Shown here: piece by piece, positions 20,215 through 28,174 of the stretch
Numbering within the stretch: position 1 is the first letter of the stretch
Layout of the letters: every line of letters begins with the position of its first letter
From: Nocardioides szechwanensis
GTDB lineage: Bacteria; Actinomycetota; Actinomycetes; Propionibacteriales; Nocardioidaceae
Assembly: GCF_900103935.1 (NCBI RefSeq)
Contig: NZ_FNIC01000007.1
Location: 1 to 64,000, forward strand
Reading direction: 5' to 3'
DNA length: 64,000 nucleotides
Notes under the pieces: model-generated
The model's database searches: none
Told to the model about the DNA's origin: nothing
The model's input: only the letters and a program-made list of their open reading frames with translations
Made by a program: the position numbers and the translations under genes

Positions 20215-20454
20215 CTAACCGTGGATCTGCTCCACCCGACGCTCGGCGGCACGCATGGTCCACGCGTGTCCGGCGTCATGCCTACAGGGATGACGGTGCT
20301 CGGCCAGGTAGCCGTTGAAATAGTTCCGCACCGCCCGCCACCTGTGCGCCTTGATCTGCCGTTGGAGGTATTGCGCGGATAGCCGCAGGGGCAAGCGCCG
20401 TCGCCAGTCCCGGAACAGCCCCACCGGGTAGGTGTCGGTCTCCGTGAACCTCAT
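20215..20454 (-). CDS. Small basic protein of the element, unknown function
   Basis: A 79-residue, Arg- and Tyr-rich protein (for example GLFRDWRRRLPLRLSAQYL). The ATG is preceded by a strong Shine-Dalgarno GAGGAGGT and overlaps the stop of a 39-residue gene by 4 nt. This makes it the last gene in a chain of overlapping tiny genes. I do not recognise the family; small accessory genes of this kind are common in actinobacterial integrative elements. Confidence 0.6.
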   Translation of the reverse strand: MRFTETDTYPVGLFRDWRRRLPLRLSAQYLQRQIKAHRWRAVRNYFNGYLAEHRHPCRHDAGHAWTMRAAERRVEQIHG

Positions 20455-20570
20455 GCTGACACCTCCTCGGTAACGGTGGGCTCGCCGCCGAGAATGCTCC
20501 GGGCGGCAAGTAAGCGCAGGCGCAGCAACAGCCTCGGGAACGCACCGCCGCGACGTTGACGAGCGGTCAC
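20451..20570 (-). CDS. Tiny 39-residue gene within the overlapping chain
   Basis: A GTG-initiated frame of 39 residues, beginning MTARQRRGGAFPRLLL and ending EPTVTEEVSA. Its GTG overlaps the previous stop (GTGA) and its TGA overlaps the next ATG (ATGA). Filling exactly the gap between two overlapping neighbours is the main evidence that it is translated. An N-terminal amphipathic or weakly hydrophobic helix rich in Arg and Leu is the only visible property. Confidence 0.5.
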   Translation of the reverse strand: MTARQRRGGAFPRLLLRLRLLAARSILGGEPTVTEEVSA

Positions 20571-20821
20571 GTGGTGCGCCGGGTGGAGATCTCGCCGACG
20601 TCGAGCTCGAAGTCGGTCATGCTCAGCTGGCGGATGTGGTTCAGCTCCATGGCGACAGCTCGAGAGGCCTGAATCGCCGAGGTCGCACGAAGGCTGCCGC
20701 GGACGATGAGCCGCACCTCGACGCCGAAGTCGGCCATGTCCTCATCGCACCTCAAGCAGCCAGCGGCGTCATCATCGAGGCTGCCGGCGATCGCGTGGGC
20801 GGTCGTGTCGTGATCGCTCAC
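20567..20821 (-). CDS. Small acidic protein of the element, unknown function
   Basis: An 84-residue protein starting with GTG (MSDHDTTAHAIAGSLDDDAA) and joined by 4-nt overlaps to genes on both sides. It contains CLRCDEDMADFGVEVRLIVRG, where a CxxC pair might bind metal, but there is no second pair. No family recognised. Coupling supports that it is real. Confidence 0.5.
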   Translation of the reverse strand: MSDHDTTAHAIAGSLDDDAAGCLRCDEDMADFGVEVRLIVRGSLRATSAIQASRAVAMELNHIRQLSMTDFELDVGEISTRRTT

Positions 20822-21042
20822 ACTCCCACCGCCTGCTGCAACTGCCAGCCGGTCTCGAACGCGACCGAGGGTCCGAGCCGCTCAGCCGGCTCGTGGGAAG
20901 GGTAGACGAGGGTCAGCCCCGCCTGGACGATCACGTGCGCCGTCTCGTGTTCGTTCTCGGTGGGAATGCCGCCTTCGCCTCGATGCGCCACGGCCAGCTT
21001 CTGGGCCACGTCGCGAGTGTGGATCACTTCGGTCAGATGCAT
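20818..21042 (-). CDS. Putative first gene of the small-gene chain
   Basis: This 74-residue frame starts at the ATG at 21042 (MHLTEVIHTRDVAQKLAVAH), has AGGGGAAG upstream, and ends in a GTGA overlap with the next gene. The frame stays open up to an ATG at 21186, but residues there look less natural than the alternative frame (starting GTG 21178, with NELDSLKAELGRDTFPGTLV). One explanation is a frameshift near 21045 that split a longer gene. Function unknown. Confidence 0.4.
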   Translation of the reverse strand: MHLTEVIHTRDVAQKLAVAHRGEGGIPTENEHETAHVIVQAGLTLVYPSHEPAERLGPSVAFETGWQLQQAVGV

Positions 21043-21186
21043 TGCTGCTTCCCCTACCCGTTGGATAGCGGAACTCGACCAACGTGCCTGGGAAGGTGTC
21101 GCGGCCGAGTTCCGCTTTGAGCGAGTCGAGTTCATTGACTTCCCCTGAGCCGTCGCTTCCGCCATCCGGCACCAACACTCGTTCAT

Positions 21187-21761
21187 GACTCGTTACCGAC
21201 CGTAACCCCCATGTTGGCCAGAGTCACGTCCTGCTCCTCGCGACGGGTCCGTCGACATGCAGCACACCGAGCCGCCGTTCCTGCCCGCCTTCGCCCTTCG
21301 CCTTCATCGGCCCGGCAGACGTGCCGCCTCTCTCTGACGAAGACGCCCGCGGACTGGCTCGCATCGTCTTCGCCGTGCATCAACGGCGCGCCGCAGCGGC
21401 TTCTCCACCTCCAACGGCGATCAACGACCGATTCCGCACATAGCGCCCCCGGCTTCTTGCGGAATCCGGTCCACCGCGCGCGTGACGAACGTCCAAGAAA
21501 TGCGATGACATCGGTGTCATCATCGTAAGAGCCGGCCAGGCGACCGCCAGGCATCCTTGCGCTGGAGCAGGCGCAATAACCCGGGGGGTTGGCTGGTCTG
21601 CTTGCCGGATGTCTGACTCACTACGGCACCTTGTCTTGCTAGCGTTGCCGCATGGACGAAATGGACAGTTCGCATCGACGGCGGGTTCGAGCCAGCCGTA
21701 ATCGCACCGTCCGTTTCGACTCGCTCTACTTTGGGTCAAGTCCACGGTCGTGGTGGATGAA
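21187..21761. other. Degraded stretch without a confident gene
   Basis: These 575 bases lie between the small-gene chain and the IS256-type element. Fragments of protein-like sequence appear in more than one frame. On plus, FAFIGPADVPPLSDEDARGL begins near 21297 and ends at a TAG near 21443, but it lacks a start. On minus, a 14-codon GTG frame ending at 21183 follows GAGGAG. None is long or clean enough to annotate as a gene. Confidence 0.5.
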
Positions 21762-23102
21762 GGGGCCCACCGCGTGATCCGGTGGTTGCACTCTAGGCAG
21801 TGAGCGCGGCGGGTGTCAGGTCCTCCTTCTGCATGGTGGTCTCGGTGGTGTTGATCAGGGCCATGCGGGAGCGGGCCAGGACCTCGAGTCCGAGGTAGCG
21901 GCGGCCTTCGATCCAGTCGTCGTGTTGCTCGGCCAGGACGGCTCCGATGAGGCGGATCGCGGAGGTGCGGTCGGGGAAGATCCCGACGACGTCGGTGCGG
22001 CGGCGGATCTCGCGGTTGAGCCGCTCTTGGGGGTTGTTGGACCAGATCTGGCGCCAGATCTCCTTGGGGAACGCGGTGAAGGCGAGGATGTCGGCGCGGG
22101 CTTCCTCGAGATGGTCGTGGACCTGGGGCAGCTTGTCGGCCACGGTGTCGAGGAGCTTGTCGAACTGGGCGTGCACGGCCTTGGCGTCGGGCTGGTCATA
22201 GACCGAGTGCAGCATCGCTTTCACTCCGGGCCAGGCGTGCTTGGGACAGATCGCCATCAGGTTGGCGGCGTAGTGGGTGCGGCACCGCTGCCACGTCGCG
22301 CCCTCTAGCGTCGCGCCCAGGGCCGCGACGAGGCCGGAGTGGGCATCGGAGGTGACCAGCTTGACGCCGGACAGGCCGCGGGCGTTGAGGCCGCGGAACA
22401 GGGTCAGCCAGCCGGCCTCGGACTCGGCTGAGCAGATGTCGAGGCCGAGGATCTCGCGGTGCCCGTCGGCGTTGACGCCGGTCGCGACCAGGACGTGGGT
22501 GTTGAGGACCCGTCCGCCCTCGCGGACCTTCATCGTCAAGGCGTCCGCGGCCAGGAGCGTGTACGGGCCCTGGTCCAGGGGCCGGGTCCGGAAGTCCTCG
22601 ACGTGGGCGTCGAGCTCTTTGGCCATCGCCGAGACCTGCGACTTCGACAGCCGGGTGATGCCCAAGTTTCGATCGGCTTCTCCATCCGCCGGGTCGAGAC
22701 CCCGAGCAGGTAGCAGGTCGCGACCACCGTGGTCAGCGCCCGCTCCGCCCGCCGCCGGCGCTCGAGCAGCCAATCCGGGAAGTAGGAGCCCTCGCGCAGC
22801 TTGGGGATCGCGACCTCCATCGTCCCGGTGCGGGTGTCGAAGTCGCGGGTCCGGTACCCGTTGCGGGAGTTGACCCGCTCCGCCGAGCGCTCCCCGTAGC
22901 CGGCGCCGCAGATCGCGTCGGCCTCGGCCGACATCAACGCCTGCACGAACGTGGAGAGCATGTTGCGGAGCAGGTCGGGCTCGGCGCGCTGCAGGTGCTC
23001 GGCCATGAACGCGGGCAGGTCAATAGAGTTGGGGTCGACGGTCATCGTGGTGACTCCTTCAGTCGTGCTTTCGCAGGTCTTCTGAAGGATCACGCGGTGG
23101 CC
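21762..23102 (-). mobile_element. IS256-family insertion sequence
   Basis: The ends share the inverted repeat CCACCGCGTGATCC: 21767-21780 on plus and, reversed, 23087-23100. A frameshifted IS256-family transposase gene fills the 1.3 kb between them. No clear 8-bp target duplication is visible in the flanks. The exact outer boundaries are uncertain by a few bases. Confidence 0.85.
21793..23045 (-). pseudogene. IS256-family transposase, broken by a 1-nt deletion
   Basis: The N-terminal part (MTVDPNSIDLPAFMAEHLQR) reads from the ATG at 23045 through TCYLLGVSTRRMEKPIET. There the frame shifts, and the rest continues in another frame from LGITRLSKSQVSAMAKELDA to the stop at 21793. The join near 22665 reads as if one base is missing. 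The catalytic Asp (AADALTMKV), second Asp (VTSDAHSG) and Glu (NNPQERLNREIRRRT) are all present in the second frame. Joined, the protein would be about 417 residues, normal for the family. Programmed shifting is not usual here, so it is a mutation or a sequence error. Confidence 0.9.
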
Positions 23103-23125
23103 GTCCTGGTGTCAGAACGCCACGC

Positions 23126-23290
23126 TCAGGCAGTGCCCGTCGTACACCACGTCCGTGGACTCAACTCGAGCATGTCGGCCAGCCGACTGCAGGACACCCC
23201 GGCTCGAACTCGAAGTTCTCTCTTGTCGTCTTGATCCAGTAGCCGGCGTCCGGATCGAACCTCGGCCCGCAGGTTGCTTGTTGTACTCAT
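23126..23290 (-). pseudogene. Truncated helix-turn-helix (XRE-like) regulator
   Basis: A 54-residue frame from the ATG at 23290. RELRVRAGVSCSRLADMLELSPRT looks like the first helices of an XRE-type DNA-binding domain, but the frame stops soon after, 24 nt from the IS256 end, so the gene was probably truncated by that insertion. It is divergent from the 211-residue gene and shares its palindromic control region. Confidence 0.5.
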
Positions 23291-23345
23291 GGAGACGACT
23301 TCAGCCGTCCCGGACCATAAAAGCAACAGCTCCGCACGTTCGTCG

Positions 23346-23370
23346 CGTTTCATGATTGGTGCATGAAACG
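23346..23370. promoter_or_regulatory. Palindromic operator between divergent genes
   Basis: CGTTTCATG (23346-23354) and CATGAAACG (23362-23370) form a perfect 9-bp inverted repeat with a 7-nt spacer. It lies between the truncated XRE-like regulator (start 23290) and the 211-residue gene (start 23426). Its size and place suit a dimeric regulator that controls the integrase operon. Confidence 0.6.
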
Positions 23371-23425
23371 AGACACTGTGCAGAGTTGTTGCATTCCACG
23401 GTGACGCTCACTACGGTCGTTCATC

Positions 23426-24061
23426 ATGGACCTGAATGCATCCCGATGGACCAGCGTCGAGGGCAGTGACTACGAGTTCGATGACCGGTCTGCCGGTGGA
23501 GAGTGGCTCAGGGTGCGAGGCGGTGGCCTCAGCGACGTCCTCGAGGTCAAGTTCGCACTCGTGGGCGGGACCTTCCGACTGACTGGGCTCCAGTTCGACA
23601 GCGGGCGACCACTGGAGGCCCGGCTCCTGCGAGAGCCCCGCATTCAGGCTATCGAGGCCGCCTTTGCGTCATACCGGCCGAGGGCCGTAGAGCGGTTGAG
23701 TGACGCACACGAGCACTTCGAGGGCCTCCCGGCCGGCGACATGACAGACGCCGAAGCGGAGGACCACTACTCCACCCTCCGCGTCCTCGATCAGATGCAG
23801 GCTTCTGAGGACGCCTGGACGGCCAGGTTGAGCGAGGCAGGCGAGGCAGTGCCCCTGCGCCCTCGTGGCCGGGGGGCGTCCCCTCCCTCAGACCAGGAGC
23901 TCGCCTCGTTCGCGCGTGAGCTGACCAAGCAGCAACTGGCCGGTCGCGGTGCGGTGACTCGTACATCGGCCTCCATCGGGATCAACCGAAGCACGGCGTA
24001 CCGCTGGATCGAGACGTGCAGAGAGCGCGGCTATCTACCCCCGAAAGAGGATCGGCAATGA
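23426..24061 (+). CDS. Element protein with C-terminal helix-turn-helix, upstream of integrase
   Basis: A 211-residue protein. The N-terminal 150 residues are not recognised. The last 50 include SASIGINRSTAYRWIETCRERGYL, a helix-turn-helix of the kind that reads DNA. Its stop overlaps the integrase start (ATGA), so both are made together; it may act as a recombination directionality factor or regulator. It starts downstream of the palindromic operator. Confidence 0.72.
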   Translation: MDLNASRWTSVEGSDYEFDDRSAGGEWLRVRGGGLSDVLEVKFALVGGTFRLTGLQFDSGRPLEARLLREPRIQAIEAAFASYRPRAVERLSDAHEHFEGLPAGDMTDAEAEDHYSTLRVLDQMQASEDAWTARLSEAGEAVPLRPRGRGASPPSDQELASFARELTKQQLAGRGAVTRTSASIGINRSTAYRWIETCRERGYLPPKEDRQ

Positions 24062-25308
24062 CGGGCAAGATGAAGGACGGCGTCATCCAGCGAGGGAAGA
24101 CGTTCTCCTACGTCATCTACGAGCCCAACACCGCGACCGGCAAGAAGAGGCAGCGGTGGGTAGGCGGGTTCCCGACTCGCAGGGCGGCAAAGGAAGCCCG
24201 GGATGCCGCCCGTCACAGCGTCAACAGCGGCACCTACGTCGCCCCCCAAGACCTGACGGTCGCCGCGTGGCTAGACCGTTGGATGGACGGCCACGAGGTG
24301 GAGTTGAAGCCGTCCACCGCGAAGACGTACCGCGACAAGATCCGGCTATACCTCGTGCCCGCACTGGGCCACGAGCGGGTCCAGGCACTTTCGCCGAGCC
24401 GCCTGTCGGTCGCGTGGCGGGAGATGAAGGCGAGCGGCGGGAAGGACGGGAAGCCGCTGGCTCCACGAACTGTCGAGTTCGCCCGCGCTGTACTGCGTAA
24501 GGCGATGGAAGACGCCGTGGTCGAGCGCGTGATCACTGTCAATCCTGTCATCGGCTCCAAGATGGCCAAGCGCGACGGGAAGCCGAAGCACACCACGTGG
24601 ACGGGGACACAACTCGCAGCCTTCCTCGACGACGTCTCAGAAGACCGATGGACTCCTCTGTGGCAGACCCTGGCGTCGACCGGGATGCGGCGAGGCGAGG
24701 TTGCCGGTCTCCGCTGGGACGACATAGACCTCGACGCTGGGACGATCTTCGTAGGGCGATCCACCACCCAGTTGAAGCAGGAGAGGGTCACAACCACCCC
24801 GAAGAACCACGAGCGTCGGACGGTGGCCATCGACGCCGAGCTCGGCTCGGCCCTGCGGGCGTGGAGAGCGGTCACCGCCGCCGAGCGTCTGGCGTTCGGA
24901 CCGGGCTACGCAGACCGCGACTCGACCGTATTCCTCTGGCCTGATGGCCGACCGATCCTGCCTGACTACATAACCAAGACCTTCGCCAGGGCGCAAGCGA
25001 CGGCCAACAAGAACGCGGCTGCCCGACAGTCAGGGCGAGGCTCAGACGAACCGGCACCCGTCCTGCCCAAGTTGATCGTCCACGAACTACGGCACACTCA
25101 CGCGACCATCCTGCTGCGGGACAAGGTGCCCGTTCACGTCGTTGCCAAGCGACTCGGGCACAAGGACCCCTCGGTGACGCTCAATGTGTACGCCGACGTG
25201 ATCCCAGACGACGACACCAGCGCCGTCGACGTCTTCCGACAGGCAGTTTGGGGTGCTTGCCGGTGGGCGCGCACCCGAGCACGCACGCCTGTTCGACTGG
25301 CGGGTTAG
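24058..25308 (+). CDS. int: Tyrosine-type site-specific integrase
   Basis: A 416-residue phage-type integrase. An N-terminal AP2-like arm-binding region (about 12-50) is followed by a SAM-like core-binding domain (LTVAAWLDRWMDGH, about 68-165) and the catalytic domain. The active-site residues are R211 (STGMRRGE), H342 and R345 (HELRH), H368 (LGHKD) and the nucleophile Y378 (LNVYADV). All are intact. I chose the ATG at 24058, with AGAGG upstream, overlapping the previous stop. It presumably recombines at the 46-bp tRNA repeats. Confidence 0.95.
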   Translation: MTGKMKDGVIQRGKTFSYVIYEPNTATGKKRQRWVGGFPTRRAAKEARDAARHSVNSGTYVAPQDLTVAAWLDRWMDGHEVELKPSTAKTYRDKIRLYLVPALGHERVQALSPSRLSVAWREMKASGGKDGKPLAPRTVEFARAVLRKAMEDAVVERVITVNPVIGSKMAKRDGKPKHTTWTGTQLAAFLDDVSEDRWTPLWQTLASTGMRRGEVAGLRWDDIDLDAGTIFVGRSTTQLKQERVTTTPKNHERRTVAIDAELGSALRAWRAVTAAERLAFGPGYADRDSTVFLWPDGRPILPDYITKTFARAQATANKNAAARQSGRGSDEPAPVLPKLIVHELRHTHATILLRDKVPVHVVAKRLGHKDPSVTLNVYADVIPDDDTSAVDVFRQAVWGACRWARTRARTPVRLAG

Positions 25309-25381
25309 CAGTTTCTTAGCAGCGAGGCGGCAGAGATCCATAACGCTCGACAACCGCAAGCCGCTGACCTGCGCAAACTCT

Positions 25382-25427
25382 CGTGGGGCGGGTGGGGCTC
25401 GAACCCACGACCCAAGGATTATGAGTC
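25382..25427 (-). repeat. Attachment site within the tRNA gene (attL-like)
   Basis: The 46-bp repeat covers the 3' part of the intact tRNA gene plus two bases beyond it and is identical to 18818-18863. The crossover must lie within this segment. The repeat restores a whole tRNA after integration. Confidence 0.92.
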
Positions 25428-25457
25428 CTCTGCTCTGACCGACTGAGCTACCGCCCC
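25384..25457 (-). tRNA. tRNA with CAU anticodon (Met, or Ile2)
   Basis: The minus strand folds as a standard 74-nt tRNA. The acceptor stem pairs GGGGCGG with CCGCCCC, and the anticodon loop is CTCATAA. The T arm reads GTGGGTTCGAGCCCCAC and the discriminator base is A. CCA is not encoded. CAU can be elongator Met or lysidine-modified Ile2; I cannot separate them with certainty. Confidence 0.93.
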
Positions 25458-25533
25458 GTGCCGGGCGAGCCGGCGGATGCCGACCCTATCGCCAGGGGGG
25501 GAGCGCGAGTTCCGGGCGAGGGACCTTCCTCGG

Positions 25534-25552
25534 TATGGTGAGGCATCCCTAA
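25534..25552 (+). promoter_or_regulatory. Candidate IdeR/DtxR iron box
   Basis: TATGGTGAGGCATCCCTAA matches 13 of 19 positions of the IdeR/DtxR consensus TTAGGTTAGGCTAACCTAA (recalled). It ends 13 nt before the start of the iron-binding lipoprotein gene, where bound repressor would block transcription. A proper scoring matrix was not applied. Confidence 0.5.
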
Positions 25553-25565
25553 CTGTGAAGGTCCC

Positions 25566-26573
25566 ATGAAGCGCGCGCCTCTCCTCCTCGTCCTCGCCTC
25601 GGCCCTGTCCCTGGCCACCGTCGGCTGCACCTCGGACGACGACGGTCCGTCGATCACGGTCTACAACGCCCAGCACGAGCAGCTGCTCGAGGAGCTGGCG
25701 CCGAAGTTCACCGAGGAGACCGGGATCGAGGTCAAGCTGCGCAGCGGCAAGGACCTCGAGCTCGCCGCGCAGCTCGTGCAGGAGGGCGACGCGTCGCCGG
25801 CCGACGTGTTCCTCACCGAGAACTCCCCCGCGATGTCGCAGGTGGAGCGGGCGGGCCTGTTCACCGAGCTGCCCGAGAGCGTCCTGTCCCCGATCCCGGA
25901 GCAGTACCGCCCGGCGAGCGGCCTGTGGACCGGCTTCGTGGCGCGCTCGACCGTGCTGGTCTACAACACCGACCTGGTCGACCCCGCCGAGCTGCCGCTC
26001 TCGATCCTCGACCTGGCCGAGCCCGAGTGGGACGGCCGGATCTCCTTCTCCCCCACGGGCGCCGACTTCCAGGCGATCGTGGCCGGGGTCCTGGAGCTCG
26101 AGGGCGAGGACGCCACCCGCGCCTGGCTCGAGGGGATCAAGGCCAACGGCACCGTCTACGACGGCAACAACGTCGTGCTCGAGTCGGTCAACGCCGGCGA
26201 GTCCGAGGTCGGGATCATCTACCACTACTACTGGTACCGCGACCAGGCCGAGTCCGGCGAGGTCAGTGACAACAGCGAGCTGCACTTCTTCGGCAGCCAG
26301 GACCCCGGCGCGTTCGTGAGCGTCTCGGGCGCCGGCATCCTCGCGTCGAGTGAGAAGCAGGACGACGCCGAGAAGTTCCTCGAGTTCCTCACCGGTGAGG
26401 TCGGCCAGCAGGCCCTCGCCGACAGCTACGCCCTGGAGTACCCGCTCAACCCGGCCGTGCAGCTCGCGCCCCCGGTCAAGCCCCTCAGCGAGCTCCAGCC
26501 GCCCGTCGTCGACGTCTCGGACCTCGACGGCGAGACGGTCGTCGAGCTGATGACCGAGGTCGGCTTCCTCTGA
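25566..26573 (+). CDS. Iron(III) ABC transporter substrate-binding lipoprotein
   Basis: A 335-residue FbpA/FutA-type binding protein. A lipoprotein signal ends in ATVGC (Cys about 20). The body starts with ITVYNAQHEQLLEELAPKFTEETGI. The cluster IIYHYYWYRD (about 217-226) holds the tyrosines that bind ferric ion in this family. It delivers iron to the permease encoded next. It is the first gene of a four-gene overlapping operon behind a candidate IdeR box. Confidence 0.92.
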   Translation: MKRAPLLLVLASALSLATVGCTSDDDGPSITVYNAQHEQLLEELAPKFTEETGIEVKLRSGKDLELAAQLVQEGDASPADVFLTENSPAMSQVERAGLFTELPESVLSPIPEQYRPASGLWTGFVARSTVLVYNTDLVDPAELPLSILDLAEPEWDGRISFSPTGADFQAIVAGVLELEGEDATRAWLEGIKANGTVYDGNNVVLESVNAGESEVGIIYHYYWYRDQAESGEVSDNSELHFFGSQDPGAFVSVSGAGILASSEKQDDAEKFLEFLTGEVGQQALADSYALEYPLNPAVQLAPPVKPLSELQPPVVDVSDLDGETVVELMTEVGFL

Positions 26574-28174
26574 GCGAGACCGCCACGCGCGAACGACCCC
26601 CCGTCCGAGACGACCCGCGCACCGGCAACAGCAGGACGGGCCGTACGGGCGCGCCGCTCCCACTCCTGGTCGTCGGCATCCTGGTCGCGGCGGTCAGCCT
26701 GGTCCCGCTGGGCTACGTCCTCTTCTCCTCCGCCGAGCTCGGGCCCACCGAGGCCTACGACTTCCTGGCCCGCCCCCGGATCGGCGAGCTGCTGTGGAAC
26801 ACCACCCGCCTGCTCGTCGCGGGCGTCGCGCTGAGTGCGCTGCTGGGGGTCGGCGGCGCCTGGCTGGTCGAGCGCAGCGACCTGCCCGGGCGCACCTGGT
26901 GGCACGGCGTCCTGTGCGCACCACTCGCCGTACCCGCGTTCGTCAACGGCTACGGCTGGGTCTCGACCACCCACGCCGTCCAGAGCTTCTGGGGTGCGGT
27001 GCTGGTCGTCAGCCTGTCCTACTACCCGCTGGTCTACCTGCCCACCGTCGCCGCGCTCCGCCGGCTCGACCCGAGCCTCGAGGAGGTCGGTGCGTCCCTG
27101 GGCCACAGGCCGGCCCAGATCTTCACCCGGATCGTGCTGCCGGCGATCAGCCCGGCCGTGCTGGGCGGATCGCTGCTCGTGGGCCTCCACCTGCTGGCCG
27201 AGTACGGCGCCCTGCAGCTGCTCAACTACCCGACCCTGACGACCGCGATCATGCAGCAGTACGGCGCCGCCTTCAACGGCCCGGCGGCCACCCTGCTCGC
27301 CGCCGTGCTCGTGGTCTTCTGCCTGGTGCTGCTGGGACTCGAGGTGCTGCTGCGCGGACGGCGCCGCCACTCACGTGTCGGCGCGGGCGCCAACCGGCCC
27401 GCGCCCCGGATCGTCCTCGGCCGACGCCGCCCCGCGGTCGTCGCCCTGCTGGTCGGCACGGCCGCCCTCTCCCTCGGCGTACCCCTCCTCAGCCTGACCC
27501 GGTGGCTGGTCCGGGGCAGCTCGACCGCCCTCGACCTCCCGGCCCTCACCTCGGCGGCGACCACCACGGTCGGGTTGGCCGCGGCCGGCGGACTGCTGGC
27601 GACTGCCGCCGCGCTGCCGGTCGCCTGGCTGGCCATCCGGCACCGCGGCTGGCTGACCACGCTCGTCGAGCGCAGCACCTACACGACCAGCGCGATGCCC
27701 GGCATCGTGGTGGCGCTGGCCCTGGTCACGGTGTCGATCCGGGGGGTGCCGTCGCTCTACCAGACCATGCCGGTGCTGCTGGTGGGCTACGCGATCCTGT
27801 TCCTGCCCCGCGCCCTGGTCGGCGTCCGGTCCACGCTCGAGCTCGCACCGCCGGTGCTCGAGGACGTCGCCCGGTCGCTCGGCTGCTCCGCGGCCGGCGC
27901 CGGCGCGCGCGTGACCCTGCCGCTGATCGCCCCCGGCCTGGCCGCGTCGGTCGCCCTGGTCTCGCTGGCGGTCTCGACGGAGCTCACCGCGACCCTGCTG
28001 CTCTCCCCGATCGGGACGACGACGCTGTCGACGCAGTTCTGGTCCGACGCGTCGTCGGTGGCCTACGGCGCTGCGGCGCCCTACGCGCTCGTGCTGATCC
28101 TGCTGTCGATCCCGGCCACCTGGCTGCTGGGCCAGGTCACTCTCGGCCCGGCCACCTCGGGAGGCACCCGATGA
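26570..28174 (+). CDS. Iron(III) ABC transporter permease, apparent CTG start
   Basis: This double-length FbpB-type permease of about 534 residues has roughly 12 membrane segments and two inner-loop EAA-type motifs (EEVGASLGHRPAQIFTRIVLP and EDVARSLGCSAAGAGARVTLP). The frame is open and protein-like from 26570, but there is no ATG, GTG or TTG in frame until 26999, which would delete four helices. The CTG at 26570 overlaps the previous stop as CTGA, the same geometry as ATGA/GTGA, with GAGGT 9 nt upstream. I therefore take CTG as the start. The stop overlaps the ATPase gene. Confidence 0.85.
   Translation: MSETATRERPPVRDDPRTGNSRTGRTGAPLPLLVVGILVAAVSLVPLGYVLFSSAELGPTEAYDFLARPRIGELLWNTTRLLVAGVALSALLGVGGAWLVERSDLPGRTWWHGVLCAPLAVPAFVNGYGWVSTTHAVQSFWGAVLVVSLSYYPLVYLPTVAALRRLDPSLEEVGASLGHRPAQIFTRIVLPAISPAVLGGSLLVGLHLLAEYGALQLLNYPTLTTAIMQQYGAAFNGPAATLLAAVLVVFCLVLLGLEVLLRGRRRHSRVGAGANRPAPRIVLGRRRPAVVALLVGTAALSLGVPLLSLTRWLVRGSSTALDLPALTSAATTTVGLAAAGGLLATAAALPVAWLAIRHRGWLTTLVERSTYTTSAMPGIVVALALVTVSIRGVPSLYQTMPVLLVGYAILFLPRALVGVRSTLELAPPVLEDVARSLGCSAAGAGARVTLPLIAPGLAASVALVSLAVSTELTATLLLSPIGTTTLSTQFWSDASSVAYGAAAPYALVLILLSIPATWLLGQVTLGPATSGGTR

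Larger units (their letters stand above)
18818..25427 (+). mobile_element. tRNA-targeted integrated element, degraded (6.6 kb)
   Basis: The region is bounded by two identical 46-bp repeats, 18818-18863 and 25382-25427. Each holds the 3' part of a CAU tRNA gene from discriminator base to anticodon loop. The right copy belongs to the complete tRNA; the left one stands alone. A tyrosine integrase gene ends about 73 nt from the right repeat, the normal place for such elements. GC content is uneven and lower in parts than in neighbours. I find no replication, FtsK-like transfer or phage structural gene, so the element is probably decayed. It carries two other insertion sequences. Confidence 0.9.
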
